A DNA stretch of 24,123 nt from Proteobacteria bacterium UBA1844 (lineage in GTDB: Bacteria > Pseudomonadota > Gammaproteobacteria > Steroidobacterales > Woeseiaceae), in the NCBI GenBank assembly GCA_002338615.1, contig DDIS01000028.1, forward strand, positions 1 through 24,123, read 5' to 3'. Positions 15,315 through 21,635 of the stretch are shown here, one piece after another (within the stretch, counting starts at the first letter, position 1; each line of letters starts with the position of its first letter). The translations under genes and the position numbers were made by a program. Below the pieces are notes generated by a model. The model was given only the letters and a program-made list of their open reading frames with translations, was not told where the DNA came from and ran no database searches.

Positions 15315-16307
15315 ATGAAATATTCGACCCAACTACTCGGCATCAGCAACGCGATTGTGGATATCCTCACCCACGTTGAGCCGGAATTTATCGCGGACAT
15401 GGGCGCTACGGTAGGCGCAATGAACCTGATCGACGAACAACGCGCCGAAACGATATACCGCAGCATGGGACCTGCGACGGAGATGTCCGGGGGCTCTGTT
15501 GCAAATACGGTTGCGGGCTTTGCCAATCTCGGCGGCGATGCAGCTTACATTGGCCACGTGCACGACGACCAGCTGGGAAAGATTTTTAACCATGACATGC
15601 GCTCGCTGGGCGTTGATATTCGCTTGCAGCCAGCAAGCACAGGCGCTCCAACCGCGCGCAGCTTTATCCTGATTACGCCGGATGCGCAGCGCACGATGAA
15701 TACTTACCTTGGCTCCTGCACCGAGCTCGCCGTCGCGGATATTACGGACAAAACCGTGGGCATACCCAAAGTCATCCTGCTCGAAGGCTATGTCTGGGAC
15801 ATCCCCGAGGGCCCGGCACTCGCACGAAAAACCATGGAAATGGCAGCCGAGATCGGTGCAACCGTCGCGCTGTCGCTCTCAGATGCGTTTTGCGTCGAGA
15901 GACACCACGCATCTTTCATGGACGCAGTGGTAAATGGCGCGTACATCGTGATTGCTGATGAAAATGAAATCAATGCGCTCATGCAGACCGAAAACTTCGA
16001 CGAGTCAATTGCCAAACTTCATGCATTCGACAATATGTTTGTGATGACCCGTTCCGCAGAAGGCTCCGTTATCGCACAGGGCGAGACCAGAATTGTCCAG
16101 GCGGCGATGCCGGTCGAAAAACTTGTGGATACCACAGGCGCCGGTGACGCATATTCTGCGGGCTTCCTGTATGGCTGGGCAAACGACTGGCAACTCGAGG
16201 AATGCGCAAGGCTCGGCACGCATTGCGCAACGCGTGTGATCCAGCAGCTCGGCGCACGCATCGAGCCAGGGCTGATCGAGAGCTACAAGCAAATTGATGC
16301 CGGCTAG
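15315..16307 (+). CDS. PfkB-family adenosine kinase-like nucleoside/sugar kinase
   Basis: A 330-residue ribokinase-fold enzyme, most like bacterial adenosine kinase, which phosphorylates adenosine to AMP with ATP. Landmarks are GISNAIVDILTHV at the N-terminus and the PfkB first signature SGGSVANTVAGFANLGGDAAYIG (residues 58-80). The second signature DTTGAGDAYSAGFLYG near residue 272 holds the catalytic Asp and anion hole. The protein is cytoplasmic, with no signal. AGGGA precedes the ATG. Its stop codon shares a palindromic CTAG with the stop of the convergent ALDH-like gene (4-base overlap). Its position beside deoD and deoC supports a nucleoside substrate, but a sugar or other nucleoside cannot be excluded from motifs alone. 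Confidence 0.9.
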   Translation: MKYSTQLLGISNAIVDILTHVEPEFIADMGATVGAMNLIDEQRAETIYRSMGPATEMSGGSVANTVAGFANLGGDAAYIGHVHDDQLGKIFNHDMRSLGVDIRLQPASTGAPTARSFILITPDAQRTMNTYLGSCTELAVADITDKTVGIPKVILLEGYVWDIPEGPALARKTMEMAAEIGATVALSLSDAFCVERHHASFMDAVVNGAYIVIADENEINALMQTENFDESIAKLHAFDNMFVMTRSAEGSVIAQGETRIVQAAMPVEKLVDTTGAGDAYSAGFLYGWANDWQLEECARLGTHCATRVIQQLGARIEPGLIESYKQIDAG

Positions 16308-17173
16308 CTGCCGATCGGGTGCCAGGTGGTCTTGACCTCCTGCGTATCCCGAATCAGGTACGGGTTCGCGCTGCTGTCGGATGACCAGTCAATAGCCTCG
16401 CGCGCCACCACGTGCTTGATATTTTCGGCAGCCAGCGTCTGCACTCTGCATGCGGTCGTCTGATCGCTATCGGTATAGGCCACCGCATTCACATCCATGT
16501 GCGACGCGAACTGCTCGGTCAACTCGGAACGCAGGCCCGTCAGCACATTGACAACACCCGCCGGCACATCCGAGGCGTGCAGGACCTCGGCGAAACTGAT
16601 GGCACATAGCGGCATCGCTTCCGATGCCAGCACGACCACGGTATTGCCGCCAACAATGGCCGGCGCCACATTCGACACCAGGCCAATCAGGCCGCTGTCG
16701 TCGGGCGCAATAATCGACACGACGCCGGTGGGCTCGAGCACCGAGAAATTGAAATGCGATGAGCTGACGGGATTCACCGAGCTGAATACCTGTTGATACT
16801 TGTCAGCCCAGCCCGCGTAGTAAATCAAGCGGTCAATGGCTGTTGCGACTTCTTTCTCGGCCCGCCGCCGCGTATTACCCTGCATCGTCAGTTCTGCCAC
16901 GAATTGTTCCGCGCGTCCTTCGAGCATCTCAGCGATGCGATACAGGATCTGGCCGCGAAGATAGGCGCTGGCCTTCGCCCATCCGGCTTGCGCCTTGCGT
17001 GCGGCGAGCACGGCATTGCGGAAATCCTTGCGACTGCTGCGACAGACGTTGGCAATGAGCTTTTCTTTCTTGTCGAGCAGCGACAAGTAACGGCCGGACT
17101 CGGTACGCGGAAACTTGCCATCGATGTAAATTTTGTAGGTCTTATCAACCGGAATGCGATTTGCGCTGGCCAT
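16304..17173 (-). CDS. Short aldehyde-dehydrogenase homologue without catalytic residues
   Basis: A 289-residue protein that resembles only the NAD-binding half of ALDH. It keeps the opening YKIYIDGKFPRTESGRYLS, AIDRLIYYAGWADKYQQ, PTGVVSIIAPDDSGLIGLV, GGNTVVVLASE and VPAGVVNVLTG. Compared with the adjacent full-length enzyme it has APDD for PWNF (Asn lost), ASEA for KPAE (Lys lost), YTDSD for FTGST, no ELGGK (Glu lost) and no catalytic Cys region. It ends with a distinct tail, EVKTTWHPIGS. The frame is intact and its ATG shares a base with the upstream stop (TGATG), so it is translated with that gene and is not obviously decaying. It may be a partner or regulatory subunit; that is inference. 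Confidence 0.82.
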   Translation of the reverse strand: MASANRIPVDKTYKIYIDGKFPRTESGRYLSLLDKKEKLIANVCRSSRKDFRNAVLAARKAQAGWAKASAYLRGQILYRIAEMLEGRAEQFVAELTMQGNTRRRAEKEVATAIDRLIYYAGWADKYQQVFSSVNPVSSSHFNFSVLEPTGVVSIIAPDDSGLIGLVSNVAPAIVGGNTVVVLASEAMPLCAISFAEVLHASDVPAGVVNVLTGLRSELTEQFASHMDVNAVAYTDSDQTTACRVQTLAAENIKHVVAREAIDWSSDSSANPYLIRDTQEVKTTWHPIGS

Positions 17174-18648
17174 CACTCTGCTCCCAGCCGGACGTAGGCA
17201 TCGAGACCGTGCAGACCACCTTCGCGGCCCACGCCGGACTCCTTGTAGCCACCGAACGGCGAGGTCGGATCGAATTTATTGAAGGTATTCGCCCAGATAA
17301 CGCCTGCGCGCAAACCCTGGGTCATCTTGAAAATCTTGGCGCCCTTGTCGGTCCAGACACCGCCTGATAGTCCGTACGGCGTGTTGTTCGCTTTCGTCAG
17401 CGCCTCGTCGAATGTACGAAATGTCTGAATTGCCAGCACCGGACCGAATATTTCTTCCTGCACAACCCGGTTTGACTGCGCCACGTTGGTGAAAATAGTT
17501 GGAGCACACCAGTAACCTTTGCTCGGCAAGCGAGCGGAGCTTTGGTGCATCTCGCCGCCTTCGTCTGCGCCAATCTTAAGATACGACTCGATCTTCTCGA
17601 GCTGCATCGCCGAATTGATCGCCCCGATGTCCGTGTTCTTGTCCATCGGGTCGCCGACAATCAGCGTCTCCATGCGGCTCTTGAGTTTTTCGATAACTTC
17701 ATCGGCGACCGACTCCTGCACCAGCAAACGAGAGCCCGCGCAACAAACATGACCCTGGTTGAAGAAGATACCGTTGACGATACCCTCGACCGCCTGGTCG
17801 ATCGCGGCATCCTCGAAAATGACATTCGCCGCTTTGCCTCCCAGCTCCAGCGTGTAGCGTTTGCCAGTGCCTGCCAGCGCCCGCTGAATAATCCGCCCGA
17901 CATTGGTGGACCCTGTGAACGCGACTTTATCGATGTCGGGATGTGTGACCAGCGCGGCGCCGGTCTTTCCTGCACCGGTCACGATATTGACAACACCGGG
18001 CGGCAGGCCCGCATCCGCAATGACTTCCGCCAGCTTGAGCGCGGTGAGCGGCGTGGTTTCGGCGGGCTTCAACACGACCGTGTTGCCGCATGCGAGTGCC
18101 GGCGCAATCTTCCACGCCGCCATTAACAAGGGGAAATTCCAGGGAATGACCTGCCCGGCAACGCCGAGCGGCCGCGCCCGGCGACCGGGAAATGCATACT
18201 CCAGCTTGTCGGCCCAACCCGCGTAATAGAAAAAATGTGCCGCCGCGAGTGGCACATCGACGTCACGCGATTCCCGAATCGGCTTGCCGCCGTCCAGCGA
18301 CTCGATTGCTGCGAATTCGCGCGCCCGCTCCTGCATGATGCGTGCGATCCGGAAAATGTATTTGCCGCGTTCCTTCGCCGGTAATCGGGACCACACCCCT
18401 TTGTAGGCTTTGCGGGCCGCCTGCACGGCCCGATCGACGTCAGCTTCGTCAGCATCTGCCACCCGCGCCAGTTTTTTCTCATTGGCGGGATTGATCGAAT
18501 CGAAATAGCGGCCTTTCCCGGGCGCCACGAACTCACCACCGATAAAAAGTTCGTACCGCTTTTGAAGTTTTATGTGGTCGGTGCTTTCCGGCGCCGGGTC
18601 GTAGTCCCAGCCGCCATCGAATGCCAGTTTGTTCTGTGGGGTAGCCAT
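17173..18648 (-). CDS. NAD(P)-dependent aldehyde dehydrogenase
   Basis: A complete 491-residue ALDH that oxidises an aldehyde to its acid. Motifs in order are VIPWNFPLLMAAWK (catalytic Asn), LKPAETTPL (cofactor Lys), FTGSTNVG, the general-base Glu in LELGGKAAN, the catalytic Cys in FNQGHVCCAGSR, EEIFGPVLAIQ and the C-terminal FGGYKESGVGREGG. GAAGGA about 7 bases before the ATG supports the start. It follows deoC by 28 bases on the same strand. DeoC releases acetaldehyde, so acetaldehyde oxidation to acetate is the natural hypothesis, though the substrate is not visible in the sequence. Its stop is joined to the start of the short ALDH homologue by a one-base overlap. Confidence 0.95.
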   Translation of the reverse strand: MATPQNKLAFDGGWDYDPAPESTDHIKLQKRYELFIGGEFVAPGKGRYFDSINPANEKKLARVADADEADVDRAVQAARKAYKGVWSRLPAKERGKYIFRIARIMQERAREFAAIESLDGGKPIRESRDVDVPLAAAHFFYYAGWADKLEYAFPGRRARPLGVAGQVIPWNFPLLMAAWKIAPALACGNTVVLKPAETTPLTALKLAEVIADAGLPPGVVNIVTGAGKTGAALVTHPDIDKVAFTGSTNVGRIIQRALAGTGKRYTLELGGKAANVIFEDAAIDQAVEGIVNGIFFNQGHVCCAGSRLLVQESVADEVIEKLKSRMETLIVGDPMDKNTDIGAINSAMQLEKIESYLKIGADEGGEMHQSSARLPSKGYWCAPTIFTNVAQSNRVVQEEIFGPVLAIQTFRTFDEALTKANNTPYGLSGGVWTDKGAKIFKMTQGLRAGVIWANTFNKFDPTSPFGGYKESGVGREGGLHGLDAYVRLGAE

Positions 18649-18676
18649 AATTATCCTTCGAGCAACTTAGCCCGAG

Positions 18677-19603
18677 CTAATCCTTCGAGAAATAATCGGC
18701 CGACTGATAGTAGCCGGACGTCTGTTTCATGATTTGCATCAGCACGTCATTGGCGAGTGAACTGGCGCCGAATCGAAACCACTCGGGCGACATCCAGGCA
18801 TTGCCAAGTGTTTCCCGCAACATGACGAGATAGTGAATCGCGAGCTTCGCCGTGGAAATGCCACCCGCTGGTTTCATCCCGACCATGCGGCCGGTCTCGA
18901 CATAGTAATCCCGGATCGCCAGCAACATCACGAGCGTAACCTGCATCGTCGCGGCTGGCTGAATCTTGCCGGTCGATGTCTTGATGAAATCCGCGCCGGC
19001 ATGCATCGCAAGGACACTCGCACGGCGAACGCGATCCAGCGTGCCGAGTTCACCGGTTTCGAGGATCACCTTGAGGTGTGCACCGCCACAGGCTTCTTTA
19101 ACCGCCACGATTTCGTCGAATACATAGCGGTAATCTCCGGCCAGGAATTTGCCGCGCGAAATCACCATGTCAATTTCATTCGCTCCGGCCGCGACCGCCA
19201 TGCGCGTATCGTCAAGTTTCACTGCACGCGACGACATGCCGCTCGGGAACGCGGTTGCCACCGACGCGATGTTGATGTCAGTACCCTGCAGCGCACGCTT
19301 CGCCACCTCGACCATGCTCGGATAGACGCACACGGCGGCGACGTGCGGCAGACCCGGGAAACTATCGTGCAGATGGATTGCTTTCTGGCACAGCTGCCGC
19401 ACTTTGCCGGGCGTGTCCTGGCCCTCCAGGGTAGTGAGGTCAATCATGCTCAGCACGAGCTTGAGTGCTTCGAGTTTGGACGCTGTCTTGATCGAGCGCG
19501 TCTGGAAGCGCGCCACCCGCTCATCAACACCGACTTCGTCTACCGTCGGGACGCGCGCCAGGTCGGGCAGCGGCAGCGACTTCGCCACGGCATGTACGCT
19601 CAT
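18677..19603 (-). CDS. deoC: Deoxyribose-phosphate aldolase
   Basis: DeoC cleaves 2-deoxyribose-5-phosphate into glyceraldehyde-3-phosphate and acetaldehyde in deoxynucleoside catabolism. The 308-residue protein has the family motifs [64 protein letters not shown] with the Schiff-base Lys, and [10 protein letters not shown] with the second active Lys. It is longer than the approximately 250-260 residues of many bacterial DeoC proteins, mainly through an N-terminal extension of about 40 residues, as in the long DeoC type. The ATG at 19603 overlaps the deoD stop by 4 bases (ATGA). The gene order deoD-deoC-ALDH gives a direct route from purine deoxynucleosides to central metabolism, provided a phosphopentomutase exists elsewhere. 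Confidence 0.96.
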   Translation of the reverse strand: MSVHAVAKSLPLPDLARVPTVDEVGVDERVARFQTRSIKTASKLEALKLVLSMIDLTTLEGQDTPGKVRQLCQKAIHLHDSFPGLPHVAAVCVYPSMVEVAKRALQGTDINIASVATAFPSGMSSRAVKLDDTRMAVAAGANEIDMVISRGKFLAGDYRYVFDEIVAVKEACGGAHLKVILETGELGTLDRVRRASVLAMHAGADFIKTSTGKIQPAATMQVTLVMLLAIRDYYVETGRMVGMKPAGGISTAKLAIHYLVMLRETLGNAWMSPEWFRFGASSLANDVLMQIMKQTSGYYQSADYFSKD

Positions 19604-20307
19604 GTGACAACTACTTGCAGGGCCACGTTGATCATGTCATCAAAGCTGGTGGCACGGTCTTCGGAGGACAACGCATCGCCAGTCGTGATGTCATCACTGA
19701 CGGTGCAAATAGCCAGCGCTTCGACACCGTGCTCGGCAGCAATAGGGTATATACCGGCCGCCTCCATTTCCACGCCGTAAATATTGTATTTGGCCATCGT
19801 TTCAAACATGTCCGGATCGGGCGTGTAAAAAAGGTCCGCCGAGAAAATATTGCCGACGTGATAGCGCACCTTCAGCTCCTCTGCAGCGAGTACCGCCTTT
19901 TGCACCACCGCAAAACTCGCGAGCGCCGCGAGGTCGTGGCCGCCAAAGCGCATACGATTTACGTTCGAGTCGGTCGACGCGCCCTGCGCGATAATGATAT
20001 CGCGCAAGCGGACATCCGGATGCGAGGTGCCGCAGCTACCAACGCGCATGATGCGTTTGACGCCATAGGACTCGATCAGTTCGGTGGTGTAGATCGATGC
20101 CGAGGGAATACCCATGCCATGTGCCATCACCGACACCGGCACGCCCTTGTAGCTACCGGTGAAACCCCACATGTTGCGCACATCCGTAACGCGACGGGCA
20201 CCTTCGAACCAGTTATTGGCAATGTATTCTGCGCGCAGCGGATCGCCGGGCATCAGGACCGTCTCGGCAAAATCGCCGGGTGCTGCATTCATGTGCTTGG
20301 TTGTCAT
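19600..20307 (-). CDS. deoD: DeoD-type purine-nucleoside phosphorylase
   Basis: The enzyme splits purine (deoxy)ribonucleosides with phosphate into base and (deoxy)ribose-1-phosphate. The 235-residue length fits the hexameric DeoD type. It aligns along its whole length with the E. coli DeoD pattern: [82 protein letters not shown] and [10 protein letters not shown]. By alignment, the catalytic Asp204 and Arg217 are both retained. A GGGAAC sequence precedes the ATG, a modest ribosome-binding site. It is the first gene of the nucleoside unit and overlaps deoC by 4 bases. Released bases could enter the xanthine-to-ureidoglycolate operon at the other end of the window. Confidence 0.95.
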   Translation of the reverse strand: MTTKHMNAAPGDFAETVLMPGDPLRAEYIANNWFEGARRVTDVRNMWGFTGSYKGVPVSVMAHGMGIPSASIYTTELIESYGVKRIMRVGSCGTSHPDVRLRDIIIAQGASTDSNVNRMRFGGHDLAALASFAVVQKAVLAAEELKVRYHVGNIFSADLFYTPDPDMFETMAKYNIYGVEMEAAGIYPIAAEHGVEALAICTVSDDITTGDALSSEDRATSFDDMINVALQVVVT

Positions 20308-20406
20308 AGTTCCCGTTTTAAGGTCCCGCGAAAGAACTCTAAAGTGGCCAGCGGTCTGTTGAACCCGGATCAGACCCGGGTTCGATTCACTGCGATGTCG
20401 AGTACG
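20308..20406 (-). promoter_or_regulatory. Gap between SDR gene and deoD, with inverted repeat
   Basis: These 99 bases separate two minus-strand genes. They contain a perfect 8-base inverted repeat, GAACCCGG (20361-20368) and CCGGGTTC (20376-20383), around a 7-base loop. It lies 24 bases after the SDR stop and 53 bases before the deoD ATG. No U-rich run follows on the minus strand, so it is not a classic intrinsic terminator; an operator or attenuator-like hairpin is possible. I see no strong -10/-35 pair. Confidence 0.4.
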
Positions 20407-21168
20407 TTACCACTTGCCCTGCGCAGACATGCCGCCATCCACGACCAGGTTCGCACCCGATATCCAGCGTGCCGCAGGACTCAGCAGGAACAATACCGCG
20501 TCGGCGACATCATTGGGAGTCCCGAGGCGCGCAAGGGGCGCCCTTTTGAGCCAGCGCGTGACCCCTGCGGGCCATTCCGTATCAAGCCCGGCACGCGCTA
20601 TGAGTCCCGGCGACACGGCATTGATTCGAATGCCGTCGGCACCGTACTCGAGTGCCGCAGCTCGGGTGAACATGAGCAGCGCGGCCTTGCTACTTGCATA
20701 GTGGGCATGCCCGACGGCCGGATCGCTGCCTTCAATCGACGCAATGTTGACGACCGCGCCACTTGTCCCTGCGAGGCGCCATTGACGTGCCGCTGCCTGC
20801 GTGACGAGGAAAGCGCTGTCGAGATTGCTGCTTAACATTTGCTGCCAGTCGCCGAATTCCAGTTCGCGGAGTGTGCGTACGGCCTGTGTTGCCGCGTTAT
20901 TTACGACGCCATCCGGCAGTAGATCCGCGAATATCGCGTTCACCTCCATCTCGTTCACCAGGTCCGCACAAACCACCGAGCCCCGACCCAGGTCGCGGAT
21001 CAGGTCCTCAGCGGCCGCCCGATTGCGGAAGCTGTGAGCTATTATGTCCGCACCGGCCTCATGCAGCCGCCGCGCTATCCCTTGTCCGATATTGCCGCTT
21101 GCGCCGGTGACAAGGATCCGCCGGCCATCGAGGCTAAGAAGTTCATTGACTGACGGTGCGCTGCGCAT
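20407..21168 (-). CDS. Short-chain dehydrogenase/reductase (SDR)
   Basis: A 253-residue classical SDR, NAD(P)-dependent, substrate unknown. The cofactor motif is VTGASGNIGQGIA (residues 20-32), followed by NNAA near residue 90. The catalytic Ser is in NIASIEG, the YxxxK pair is in HYASSKAAL, and the C-terminal block is GIRINAVSPGLI with SGANLVVDGG. Its ATG is 36 bases from the divergent cupin start, with no strong ribosome-binding site visible. It lies 99 bases upstream of deoD on the same strand; co-transcription with the nucleoside genes is possible but not evident because of the gap and hairpin. It could instead be functionally linked to the divergent cupin and TonB receptor. Confidence 0.93.
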   Translation of the reverse strand: MRSAPSVNELLSLDGRRILVTGASGNIGQGIARRLHEAGADIIAHSFRNRAAAEDLIRDLGRGSVVCADLVNEMEVNAIFADLLPDGVVNNAATQAVRTLRELEFGDWQQMLSSNLDSAFLVTQAAARQWRLAGTSGAVVNIASIEGSDPAVGHAHYASSKAALLMFTRAAALEYGADGIRINAVSPGLIARAGLDTEWPAGVTRWLKRAPLARLGTPNDVADAVLFLLSPAARWISGANLVVDGGMSAQGKW

Positions 21169-21204
21169 TGCGTTATTGTCGCCTGATTAGCCGGTGTTTT
21201 TTCT

Positions 21205-21555
21205 ATGTCGAAGGCTTCGAAAACAAAAGAATTCTGGAGCTCTGAGCGCTGCTTTATTACCGAGCTCAAGAACGATCCGTCCTTGCCCGAGGTATCCGTG
21301 GCGCGCACGCGCGTGGAACCCGGCGTACGCACCCAACTGCACAGTCTCACAGTACTGGAATGGTACCTGATCGAGTCGGGTGAGGGCCTCATGCAGATCG
21401 GTGACTCTGAGCCGTACCGGGTTGGCCCCGGGGATTCGGTCCGTATACCGGCACAAATTGCACAACGAATTACCAACACCGGTACAAGCGACCTGTTGTT
21501 TTTGTGCGTCTGCGTACCACGATTCACCCCCGAATGTTACACGTCATGGGAATAG
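21205..21555 (+). CDS. Small single-domain cupin protein
   Basis: A 116-residue cupin-fold protein of unknown role. The first cupin motif region is VEPGVRTQLHSLTVLEWYLIESGEGLMQIG (residues 37-66), with His46 and Glu51 as possible metal ligands but fewer His than the classic motif. The second motif region is GPGDSVRIPAQIAQRITNTG, with Gln at the positions where His is usual. This suggests a small-molecule-binding or isomerase-type cupin, or one with altered metal ligation. No Shine-Dalgarno is visible before the ATG; a T-rich tract (TTTTTTCT) immediately precedes it, so leaderless or weak initiation is possible. It ends 80 bases before the TonB receptor gene on the same strand. Confidence 0.85.
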   Translation: MSKASKTKEFWSSERCFITELKNDPSLPEVSVARTRVEPGVRTQLHSLTVLEWYLIESGEGLMQIGDSEPYRVGPGDSVRIPAQIAQRITNTGTSDLLFLCVCVPRFTPECYTSWE

Positions 21556-21635
21556 CGGCATTGTTATTTGCAAGTTATACTCCGCGCCACTCTAGTTCGC
21601 CGTCGCGCAAACCCACGAATAGCAGGAGATCCTCC

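Noticed and set aside
16304..17173. Short ALDH homologue as a decaying pseudogene
   Set aside because: The frame is intact, the start is coupled to the upstream gene, losses are spread over all catalytic sites, and it has its own distinctive C-terminus; a specialised pseudoenzyme fits better.
18833..19780. 315-codon open frame on plus strand over deoC
   Set aside because: Antisense shadow of deoC, which has all active-site motifs.
20376..20392. CCGGGTTCGATTC resembling a tRNA T-arm
   Set aside because: The flanking bases do not form a five-base T stem, and no D-arm, anticodon arm or acceptor stem is found nearby; no integrase is present either.
19615..20835. Long open frame on plus strand (about 406 codons) across deoD and the SDR gene
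   Set aside because: It is antisense to two genes with clear full-length family motifs, has no recognisable domain, and is explained by high-GC codon bias.
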